From NCBI RefSeq assembly GCF_003628555.1, contig NZ_CP021731.1, positions 4,774,001 to 4,838,000 on the forward strand: 64,000 bases of DNA, in the 5' to 3' direction. Origin of the DNA: Azoarcus sp. DN11. GTDB taxonomy: Bacteria; Pseudomonadota; Gammaproteobacteria; Burkholderiales; Rhodocyclaceae. Position numbers and translations under genes: made by a program. The notes under the pieces were generated by a model. That model did not search any database. It saw nothing but the letters and a program-made list of their open reading frames with translations, and was not told the DNA's origin. Of this stretch, positions 45,092 to 51,735 are shown piece after piece. Position 1 is the stretch's first letter; each line of letters starts with the position of its first letter.

Positions 45092-45301
45092 TCGAAGCCT
45101 GATCGGATCGCCTGAATGCGGGCCCTGGCGATGATGTTGTACCCGCGGAAGTGCGCGATGCCGGGCGCACGAATGAGTTTCCTGGTCGGCCTTGAGGGGG
45201 GGGCGTGTTCTGCCTACGCCGTGGCACCCTACCCCGTCAGCCGGCTATCAGTCGTAGGCCCAGGCGGTTTTGCACACACCCTTGATTTGGAGTCCCATCC
45301 C

Positions 45302-45649
45302 ATGATCGGCGCCGGCGGCGCCGCGCGCGACTATGCCGCCATCCACCAGTTCGGCGGTACCATCGACCGCGCGCCGTACTCGACCAAGGTTCGCCATCGG
45401 ACCGACGCGAAGGGGAATCTCGTGCGACATGGCGGGGGGAAGAATCTGGCGGTCTTCGCCCGTCAGAAACGTGATCCGCACGAGCAGTTCCGGGAGACTT
45501 GGGCGTCAGTCGACGCATACCAGATCACCATCCCGGCCCGCCCGTACCTGCCCTTCACCGGAACATCGGCTGGCGCCACCCTCCAACCCGAGGCCGCCCA
45601 GTCTGTCCTCGACGTGATGATGCGCATGCTGAGAGACTCGCTGGCGTGA
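45302..45649 (+). pseudogene. Remnant of a phage virion morphogenesis (gpG-like) gene
   Basis: Codons from 45302 read AARDYAAIHQFGGTIDRAP, ITIPARPYLPFTG and VLDVMMRMLRDSL, all C-terminal parts of Mu gpG-type tail completion proteins. The N-terminal half of the family is missing; the open frame continues upstream only into unrelated sequence (45116-45301). It is treated as a 5'-truncated remnant, though translation from ATG 45302 cannot be excluded. Confidence 0.7.
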
Positions 45650-45699
45650 CATGCCGACAGGGTGGCGCCACGGCCCCCGCTTCGATCGAGCAGCGATCG

Positions 45700-45756
45700 A
45701 TGCTGAGCTATGGGAATCTGCGCGCCTTCCCGATCAAGACGTCAAGCGGCAAATGA
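45700..45756 (+). pseudogene. Fragment duplicating the end of the small membrane protein gene
   Basis: The 18 codons and stop read MLSYGNLRAFPIKTSSGK, nearly the same as the C-terminus VLSYGNFRTRPIKTSNGK of the gene at 39320-39553. Upstream sequence does not continue the similarity. A partial copy of that gene, or of a related phage's gene, was left here during rearrangement. Confidence 0.75.
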
Positions 45757-45828
45757 GCGACCTGTGACGGTTGGGCGTTTCCTGCTTGTCAAATTTGTTT
45801 CCTTCTATTCAAACTGGCCGGTGCTTGT

Positions 45829-45869
45829 TTATCTCGCTGGCAGGGCGGCATTTATCGCGCGCGGCTTTA
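45829..45869 (-). repeat. Right terminal repeat with two GNGATA motifs
   Basis: Read inward from 45869: TAA at 1-3, GCGATA at 12-17 and GCGAGATAA at 33-41, the same positions as in the left repeat at 32408-32448. The motifs probably bind a transposase supplied from elsewhere. Confidence 0.75.
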
Positions 45870-45875
45870 CCGAGC
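45870..45875. repeat. Right copy of the target-site duplication (CCGAGC)
   Basis: The six bases match 32402-32407. The interrupted helicase frame continues directly from here (Glu-Arg-Ala-Ala...) to its original stop codon at 45944-45946. Confidence 0.8.
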
Positions 45876-45946
45876 GCGCGGCCGGGCGCCTGCTCGCCGG
45901 CCTCGGCCGCGACGGCGAGGACTGCGAACGCGGCGCAAACGGGTGA
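45875..45946 (+). pseudogene. Severed 3' end of the NERD helicase gene
   Basis: The codons RAAGRLLAGLGRDGEDCERG, then A-N-G and TGA, continue the helicase frame broken at 32406. Joined across one CCGAGC copy the original protein would have 557 residues (534 plus 23) and end in the normal way for the family, after LVVSE-R-A-A. Confidence 0.85.
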
Positions 45947-45998
45947 TTTTCCCCACCCGACCTTAAGAAAACTTAATGTCGTGTATCGGTTGTTTTCT

Positions 45999-46017
45999 AA
46001 TGCGAATCGTTATCATT
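45999..46017 (+). promoter_or_regulatory. Fur box upstream of the iron-uptake genes
   Basis: The bases AATGCGAATCGTTATCATT match the 19-bp Fur consensus (GATAATGATAATCATTATC in either reading), with the ATNATT-like hexamers in place. It lies 22 bases before the cupredoxin start codon. Repression by Fur with iron is therefore expected. Confidence 0.85.
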
Positions 46018-46039
46018 AGTGAAACCACTGGAGCCCGAC

Positions 46040-46363
46040 ATGAATCGCATCACCCTCCTCGCTGTGCTGTGCCTGCCGCTTGCCGCCTTCGCGGCCGACC
46101 CCGCGGAGGTTCCGCTGACGATCAAGAACCATCGCTTCGAGCCCGCCGAGGTCCGCATCCCGGCCGGCCAGAAGGTCAAGCTGATGATCCACAATCAGGA
46201 CAGCACGCCCGAGGAGTTCGAGAGCCACGAGCTCAACCGCGAGAAGGTTATCCCCGCCGGTGCCAAGTCGGCGATCTTCATCGGGCCGCTGCAGGCGGGG
46301 AAGTACCCGTTCTTCGGCGAATTCAATGAAGCGACCGCGCGCGGCGTGGTTATCGCGGAGTAA
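46040..46363 (+). CDS. Periplasmic cupredoxin of an Ftr-type iron-uptake system
   Basis: This 107-residue exported protein has a signal peptide (MNRITLLAVLCLPLAAFA) and a single cupredoxin domain: TIKNHRFEPAEVRIPAGQKV, then NQDSTPEEFESHELN and KYPFFGEFN. The copper-site residues of classical cupredoxins are only partly kept (His in ESHELN; no C-terminal Cys-x-x-H), as in FtrB or EfeO N-terminal domains. ATG 46040 is favoured by the signal peptide, and GGAG is upstream. It is six bases ahead of the FTR1 permease gene, behind a Fur box. Confidence 0.88.
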   Translation: MNRITLLAVLCLPLAAFAADPAEVPLTIKNHRFEPAEVRIPAGQKVKLMIHNQDSTPEEFESHELNREKVIPAGAKSAIFIGPLQAGKYPFFGEFNEATARGVVIAE

Positions 46364-46369
46364 GGGATC

Positions 46370-47191
46370 ATGTTCGGCGCCGCCATCATCGTCTTTCGCG
46401 AATCGCTCGAAGCGGCGCTGCTGATCGGCATCATCGCCGCCGCCGCGCGCACGCTGCCCAATCGCAACCGCTGGCTGTGGAGCGGCGTCGCTGCCGGCGT
46501 GGCCGGCGCGCTGGTGGTCGCGGCGCTCGCCGGCAGCATCGCCGAGATGGCGGGCGGCATGGGACAGGAGATGCTCAACGCGAGCATCCTCGGCCTGGCG
46601 GTGATCATGCTGGCGTGGCACAACATCTGGATGGCGCGGCACGCGCGCGAGATGGTCGATGGTGCGAAGGCGATCGTGCGCGACGTCGCTGACGGCCGGC
46701 GCGAGCTGTCGGCGATCATGCTCCTGGTCGCGATGGCCGTGCTGCGCGAAGGCTCGGAGACGGTGCTGTTCCTCTTCAGCCTCGCGTCGCAGGGCGAGTC
46801 GACCGGTCAGGTGCTGACGGGCGGCGCGCTCGGACTCGCGGCCGGCGCAGTCGTCGGCTACACGATGTACACCGGGCTGCTGCACGTGCCGGTGCGCTGG
46901 TTCTTCACCGTCACGGCCGCACTGGTGCTGCTGCTCGCGGCCGGCATGGCCGGGCAGATGGCGCGTTTCCTGATCCAGGGCGACATCCTGCCCCCGCTCG
47001 CGAATCCGATCTGGGACACCTCGGCCTGGCTGTCGTCGAACTCCGCCGGCGGCACGCTGCTGCACGTGCTCGCGGGCTATGACCCGCGCCCGAGCGCAAT
47101 GCAGGCGCTGTTCTATCTCGGCACGATCGCGGTGATCGGACTGGGCATGTACCTCGTCCGCTCACCGTCGCCCGCCCGCGCTTCCGCCTGA
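46370..47191 (+). CDS. FTR1-family iron permease
   Basis: This 273-residue permease has seven hydrophobic helices and the two REXXE-type iron motifs: RESLEA (residues 10-15) and REGSE (126-130). Members import iron together with a ferroxidase or a periplasmic partner; here the partner is the cupredoxin before it. TAAGGGATC lies ahead of the ATG. No P19-type or ferredoxin gene (FtrA, FtrD) is present. Confidence 0.94.
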   Translation: MFGAAIIVFRESLEAALLIGIIAAAARTLPNRNRWLWSGVAAGVAGALVVAALAGSIAEMAGGMGQEMLNASILGLAVIMLAWHNIWMARHAREMVDGAKAIVRDVADGRRELSAIMLLVAMAVLREGSETVLFLFSLASQGESTGQVLTGGALGLAAGAVVGYTMYTGLLHVPVRWFFTVTAALVLLLAAGMAGQMARFLIQGDILPPLANPIWDTSAWLSSNSAGGTLLHVLAGYDPRPSAMQALFYLGTIAVIGLGMYLVRSPSPARASA

Positions 47192-47294
47192 CTTTCCGTT
47201 TCCCCGGCTCCAGCGACCCCCACTCCAGCGGGGGCCGGGGCCTCGCATCGCGGCGATTTCCGCACTCTTCAACGCAACCTACGAAAGGATCAAT

Positions 47295-48026
47295 ATGAAA
47301 AAGCAGCTCCTCGCCCTGGCGGTCGCCGCCCTCGGCACGGGCTTCGCCCATGCCGGCCCGGCCGACTACATCTTCATGCCGCATGTCGAATACGGCGAGC
47401 ACGAGATCGAACTGAAGGCCGGCTCGACCCGCGACCATGGCAAGGAACAAAATACCGGCGTGATCGTCGGCTACGGCCAGGGTGTGACGCCGTGGTGGTT
47501 CACGGAAGTGAACGTCGGCTTCGAGCGCGAGCCCGGCCACGCCCTCAAGTACGAGGCTTTCGAGTGGGAAAACGTGTTCCAGCTCACCGAGCCCGGCAAG
47601 TATCCGATCGACGTGGGCGTGCTGACCGAGATCGAGCGGCCGCGCAATCATGCGGAAGGCTGGGAGCTCAAGCTGGGCCTGCTGACGCAGAAAGATTTCG
47701 GCAAGGTGCAGGTAAACTTCAACGTGCTGACCGAGCGCCATTTCGACGCCGCAGAAAAAAGCGTGACCGAACTGGGTTACCAATGGCAGGTCAAGTACCG
47801 CCTGGTGCCGGCGTTCGAATACGGCCTGCAGGGCATGGGCGAAGTCGGCAAGCTGGATAAATGGGACAGTTGGCACGAGCAGAAGCACAAGGTCGGCCCG
47901 GCGATCTTCGGCAAGCTGCCGCTGGGCGGCCACCAGGCGCTGAAGTACGACGTGGGCTTCCTCTTCGGCATGACCGATGCGACGCCGGATCACACCCTGC
48001 GCACAAAACTCGAATACGAGTTCTGA
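47295..48026 (+). CDS. Outer-membrane beta-barrel-like protein
   Basis: This 243-residue protein has a signal peptide (MKKQLLALAVAALGTGFAHA). Alternating beta-strand segments rich in aromatic ends follow (HEIELKAGSTRDHG, EGWELKLGLLTQKDF, QALKYDVGFLFGM), and it ends LRTKLEYEF, the terminal Phe expected of an outer-membrane barrel. It follows the FTR1 gene by 103 bases and precedes a terminator, so it may be co-regulated with iron uptake. No named family is recognised. Confidence 0.82.
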   Translation: MKKQLLALAVAALGTGFAHAGPADYIFMPHVEYGEHEIELKAGSTRDHGKEQNTGVIVGYGQGVTPWWFTEVNVGFEREPGHALKYEAFEWENVFQLTEPGKYPIDVGVLTEIERPRNHAEGWELKLGLLTQKDFGKVQVNFNVLTERHFDAAEKSVTELGYQWQVKYRLVPAFEYGLQGMGEVGKLDKWDSWHEQKHKVGPAIFGKLPLGGHQALKYDVGFLFGMTDATPDHTLRTKLEYEF

Positions 48027-48052
48027 TCCGCGCACGGCCTCGCCCGCAGACG

Positions 48053-48078
48053 CCCCGCCTTCGCGCGGGGTTTTTTTT
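48053..48078 (+). terminator. Rho-independent terminator after the iron cluster
   Basis: CCCCGC and GCGGGG form a stem around a CTTCGC loop, followed by eight T's. It ends the transcript of the Fur-controlled cluster and lies ahead of the convergent proQ-like gene. Confidence 0.85.
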
Positions 48079-48109
48079 CGCCCGGGCGCAGGCCCGGGGA
48101 CAGGCATCG

Positions 48110-48589
48110 TCAGCGTCGGGAGAACTTGCCCACGAGCTGGGCGAGCTTCTCGGTCTTGCGGCGCTCGGCTTCCTCGGCGCGCTGGCGTTCGCGTTCGGCG
48201 TCCGCCGCGGCCTTCTTGCGCTTGGCGACGTCGGCAAAGCGCTCCTTGAGCGTCTGCGCCGCGTGCTGGCGCTGTTCTTCGGTGACTTCGCCGCTTTCCT
48301 TGCCGTCGAGGTCGAAGCGCGCCGTGGCCTTCTCGACGGCCTTGAGGTAGCGCGTCGTCGCGGTGTGCGTGCGCATCGCGCTGCGGATGACCTTGCGGTC
48401 GAGGTCCGGGAAACGCTCGGCGATGGCCTTGTCGATGCGCAGCGCGAGCGGCTTCACTTCGCCGAAGGTCGGCGAGATTTCCTGAAGCTTCTGCAGCAGG
48501 CCGCGGGCGTCGAGACCGGCGGGCTTGGCTTCGGCGGCCGGGGCAACGGGCTGTTCGGCGAGGGCTTCGGGCGTTGTTTCGATGTTCAT
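48110..48589 (-). CDS. proQ: ProQ/FinO-family RNA chaperone
   Basis: This 159-residue protein has a ProQ/FinO domain at about residues 28-120: LLQKLQEISPTFGEVKPLALRID, then FPDLDRKVIRSAMRTHTATTRYLKAV. A Lys/Arg/Glu-rich helical C-terminus (120-159) follows. Such proteins bind structured small RNAs and mRNA 3' ends. ATG at 48589. It is transcribed on its own, in the same direction as the formate dehydrogenase genes upstream of it. Confidence 0.9.
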   Translation of the reverse strand: MNIETTPEALAEQPVAPAAEAKPAGLDARGLLQKLQEISPTFGEVKPLALRIDKAIAERFPDLDRKVIRSAMRTHTATTRYLKAVEKATARFDLDGKESGEVTEEQRQHAAQTLKERFADVAKRKKAAADAERERQRAEEAERRKTEKLAQLVGKFSRR

Positions 48590-48927
48590 TGCGGGCGGTG
48601 CGGGAGCTGCGGACGAAAAACGGCATCATCGCATGAAAATGGCTTCCGAGACCGTAACGGGAGTGGGATTGGGGCGTCCGCGGGCGTCAGGGCCGGCACA
48701 CGCAGCGCTTGTTCCGGCGCATTCGTCCGTCGGGCAGACGCTCGCGGCCTTCGGCTTCCCGGAGCGGACGCGGCTGCGGAGGCGGCGACGCAAACTCGCC
48801 GGCTGCGCCGGCTCAGACATGCGTCACCTTGTTTCCCCCGCAACCACGCCCGCTCCGGCGCTCATGACAGCCCGCCGGCCGAACGCACCGGCGCGCCGCG
48901 TGCGCCCGCCCTGACGGGTGACCGTGA
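48590..48927. other. Intergenic region without a supported gene
   Basis: The stretch lies between the proQ-like gene and the end of the formate dehydrogenase alpha gene. An open frame on the plus strand (from about 48638 to 48914) is Arg/Ala/Pro-rich with no start signal and is not called. No tRNA, terminator or repeat is evident. An fdhD or fdsD gene, often next to such operons, is absent. Confidence 0.5.
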
Positions 48928-51735
48928 TCAGGTCTCGACGGTTTCTTTTGTGGTGATCCTGGCCGCGCAGTATTTGAACTCGGGGATCTTGCCGAAGGGG
49001 TCGAGTGCGGGCTGGGTGAGCAGGTTCGCGGCGGCTTCGACGTAGCAGAAGGGCATGAAGATGGAGCCTTTCTGCATGCCGCGATCGGCGCGCGCCTCCA
49101 GCGTGATCGCGCCGCGGCGGGTTTCGAGCGTGATCGCGGCGCCCGAGGCGACGCCCTGCGCGGCGAGGTCGTCCGGATGCACGGTGCACCACGGCTGCGG
49201 TTCGAGCGCGTCGAGGACGTTGGCGCGGCGGGTCATCGAGCCGGTGTGCCAGTGTTCGAGGACGCGTCCGGTCGTGAGCACCATCGGGTAATCGGCGTCG
49301 GGCAGTTCCGCGGCGGGCAGCGGCGTGACGGCGACGAAGCGGGCGCGGCCGTTGGCGGTCGGGAAGTCCTCTTCGAACAGGACCGGGTAGGACGGGCCGT
49401 CCTCGGTGAACTTCGGCGAGATGGCGGCGCCTTCCGCTTCGAGCTGGGCCCAGGTGATGCCGGCGTAGGCGGGCAGCGCCTGGCGCAGTTCATCGAAGAT
49501 CTCCGCGGGGCCGGCGTAGTCCCACGCGAGGCCCAGGCGCCGGGCCATCTGCTGGATGATCCACCAGTCGGGACGCGCATCGCCGGGCAGCGGCAGCACG
49601 GGCTGCGAGAGCTGCACGAGGCGGTCGGTGTTGGTGAAGCTGCCGGTCTTTTCCATCAGGGTGGAGGCGGGCAGGATCACGTCGGCGAGCATCGCCGTTT
49701 CCGTGAGGAAGAGGTCCTGCACGACGAGATGCTCGAGGCCGCCGAGCGCGGCGCGGGCGTGCGCGAGGTCGGGGTCGGACATCGCGGGGTTTTCGCCTTC
49801 GATGTACATGCCGCGGATCTCGCCCGCGAGGGTGGCATCCATGATCTCGACCACCGTCAGGCCGGGCTTGTCCGAGAGCGACGTCTGCCACAGCGCCTCG
49901 AACTTCGCGCGGATCGCGGGATCGGCGACGCGCTGGTAGTCGGGGAACATCATCGGGATCAGGCCGGCGTCGGAGGCGCCCTGGACGTTGTTCTGGCCAC
50001 GCAGCGGGTGCAGGCCGGTGCCGCGGCGGCCGATCTGGCCGGTCATCAGCGCGAGTGCGATGAGGCAGCGCGAGTTGTCGGTGCCGTGCGTGTGCTGCGA
50101 CACGCCCATGCCCCAGAAGATGATGCTGTTGGGGCCTTTCGCGTACAGGCGGGCGACTTCGCGCGCGGTTGCGGCGGGGATGCCGGTAATTGCTTCGACA
50201 CGCTCGGGCGGGAATTGCAGCGCGGCGGCGCGGAAGGCGTCGAAGCCTTCGGTGCGGGCGGCGATGAAGGCTTCGTCGGTGAGCCCTTCCTCGATGATCA
50301 CGCAGGCGAGCGACAGCAGCAGCGTGACGTCGGCGTCGGGGCGGAACTGCAGGAAGCGGTGGGCGTGGCGCGCGAGCGGGGTTTCGCGCGGGTCCATCAG
50401 GATGAGCTTCGCCCCGCGCTCGGCGGCGTTCTTCATGAAGGACGCGGCGACCGGGTGGTTCGCGGCGGGATTCGCGCCGATCACGACGATCACGTCGGCG
50501 AATTCGACGTCGCGCACGGGGTTGGACACCGCGCCGGAGCCGATGCCTTCGAGCAGCGCCGCGACCGAGGAGGCGTGGCACAGGCGCGTGCAGTGGTCGA
50601 CGTTGTGCGTGCCGAAGCCGACGCGCACGAGTTTCTGGAAGAGGTAGGCTTCCTCGTTGCTGCCCTTGGCCGATCCGAAGCCTGCGAGCGCGTGCGGGCC
50701 GTGGGCGGCCTTGATGCGGGCGAGTCCGGCGGCGGCGGCGTCGAGCGCTTCTTCCCAGCTCGCTTCGCGGAAGGCGGCGAGCGGGTTGGCGGGGTCGAGG
50801 TCGACCGCTTTCGGGATGCCGGGCCTGCGGATCAGCGGCTTCGTGAGGCGCTGCGAGTGGCGCGGGTAGCCGAAGCCGTAACGGCCTTTCACACACAGGC
50901 GGCCGGCGTTGGCGGGGCCGTCGCGGCCGACGACGTGGATGATCTTCGCCTCGGGGCCTTCGCCAGCGACGTGGTAGGTGGTCTGGCAACCGACGCCGCA
51001 GTAGGGGCACAGCGAGTCGATGGCCTTCGTCTCGGCAACCGGTGCGGGCGCGGTGATGGGCTCGGCGAAGGCGCCCAGCACCGGCGCGGGTTCGGGTGCA
51101 GTCTTCGCGAGCGCCGCGGGCAGCAGCGCGCCGGTCGGACAGGCCTGCACGCATTCGCCGCAGCCGACGCACGAGGACGTGCCCATCGGGTCATCGAAGT
51201 CGAACACGATGGCACTGTCGGCGCCGCGGTGCGCGAGGCCGATCACGTCATTCACCTGTTCCTCGCGGCAGGCGCGCAGGCAGCGCGTGCACTGGATGCA
51301 GGCGGCGAGGTTCACGGCGATGCCGGGGTGGCTGCGGTCGGGAGCGGGGTTTTCACGCCGTTCGAAGCGCGATTCCTTGACTCCGAGTTCGTCGCACCAG
51401 TGCGCGAGCTCGGAGTCGGCCTTCTCGGCCTCGGCGGGCACGTCGGCACGCAGCAGTTCCAGCACCATGCGCTGCGAGGCGCGGGCGCGCTCGCTCTCGG
51501 CCTTGACCTTCATGCCGGGCTTGGGCGCGCGGCAGCACGAGGGCGCGAGCACGCGCTCGCCGTCGATCTCGACGACGCAGGCGCGGCAGTTGCCGTCGGC
51601 GCGCAGACCGTCGGTGTAGCACAGGTGCGGGATCTCGACGCCGGCGCGCTGCGCGGCCTGCAGGATGGATTCGCCGGGGGTGGCGAAGATCTCGCGCTCG
51701 TCGAGTTCGAAGCGGATCATGTCGGCGGCGTTCAT
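48928..51735 (-). CDS. fdsA: NAD-type formate dehydrogenase, alpha (molybdenum) subunit
   Basis: The protein has 935 residues. A 2Fe-2S domain (C39, C50, C53, C67) comes first. Two ferredoxin-like 4Fe-4S motifs follow (CIQCTRCLRAC; CVGCGECVQACPTG). The NuoG-like His-Cys region lies between. From about 245 the molybdopterin domain begins with CPYCGVGC. The active-site cysteine is in NVDHCTRLCHASS (Cys, not selenocysteine), and GTGLHPLRGQNNVQGASD follows. It oxidises formate to CO2 and passes electrons to the fused NuoE/F-like subunit. ATG 51735 overlaps the preceding gene's stop by ATGA. Confidence 0.95.
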   Translation of the reverse strand: MNAADMIRFELDEREIFATPGESILQAAQRAGVEIPHLCYTDGLRADGNCRACVVEIDGERVLAPSCCRAPKPGMKVKAESERARASQRMVLELLRADVPAEAEKADSELAHWCDELGVKESRFERRENPAPDRSHPGIAVNLAACIQCTRCLRACREEQVNDVIGLAHRGADSAIVFDFDDPMGTSSCVGCGECVQACPTGALLPAALAKTAPEPAPVLGAFAEPITAPAPVAETKAIDSLCPYCGVGCQTTYHVAGEGPEAKIIHVVGRDGPANAGRLCVKGRYGFGYPRHSQRLTKPLIRRPGIPKAVDLDPANPLAAFREASWEEALDAAAAGLARIKAAHGPHALAGFGSAKGSNEEAYLFQKLVRVGFGTHNVDHCTRLCHASSVAALLEGIGSGAVSNPVRDVEFADVIVVIGANPAANHPVAASFMKNAAERGAKLILMDPRETPLARHAHRFLQFRPDADVTLLLSLACVIIEEGLTDEAFIAARTEGFDAFRAAALQFPPERVEAITGIPAATAREVARLYAKGPNSIIFWGMGVSQHTHGTDNSRCLIALALMTGQIGRRGTGLHPLRGQNNVQGASDAGLIPMMFPDYQRVADPAIRAKFEALWQTSLSDKPGLTVVEIMDATLAGEIRGMYIEGENPAMSDPDLAHARAALGGLEHLVVQDLFLTETAMLADVILPASTLMEKTGSFTNTDRLVQLSQPVLPLPGDARPDWWIIQQMARRLGLAWDYAGPAEIFDELRQALPAYAGITWAQLEAEGAAISPKFTEDGPSYPVLFEEDFPTANGRARFVAVTPLPAAELPDADYPMVLTTGRVLEHWHTGSMTRRANVLDALEPQPWCTVHPDDLAAQGVASGAAITLETRRGAITLEARADRGMQKGSIFMPFCYVEAAANLLTQPALDPFGKIPEFKYCAARITTKETVET

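Larger units (their letters stand above)
32408..45869. mobile_element. 13.5-kb non-autonomous Mu-like transposable element
   Basis: The ends read TAAGAACGAG (left) and TAAAGCCGCG (right, inward). Aligned without gaps, both ends carry GNGATA at positions 12-17 and GCGAGATAA at positions 33-41, like the paired transposase sites of transposable phages. A CCGAGC duplication flanks it. The interior holds phage-type genes (Mor-like activator, tape measure, Mu-I-like, gpG-like remnant), a C4-like RNA and a TcmP/DUF5131 pair. No transposase, integrase, terminase, portal or major capsid gene was found. It is read as a satellite-like or scrambled derivative of a Mu-like phage. Confidence 0.8.
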
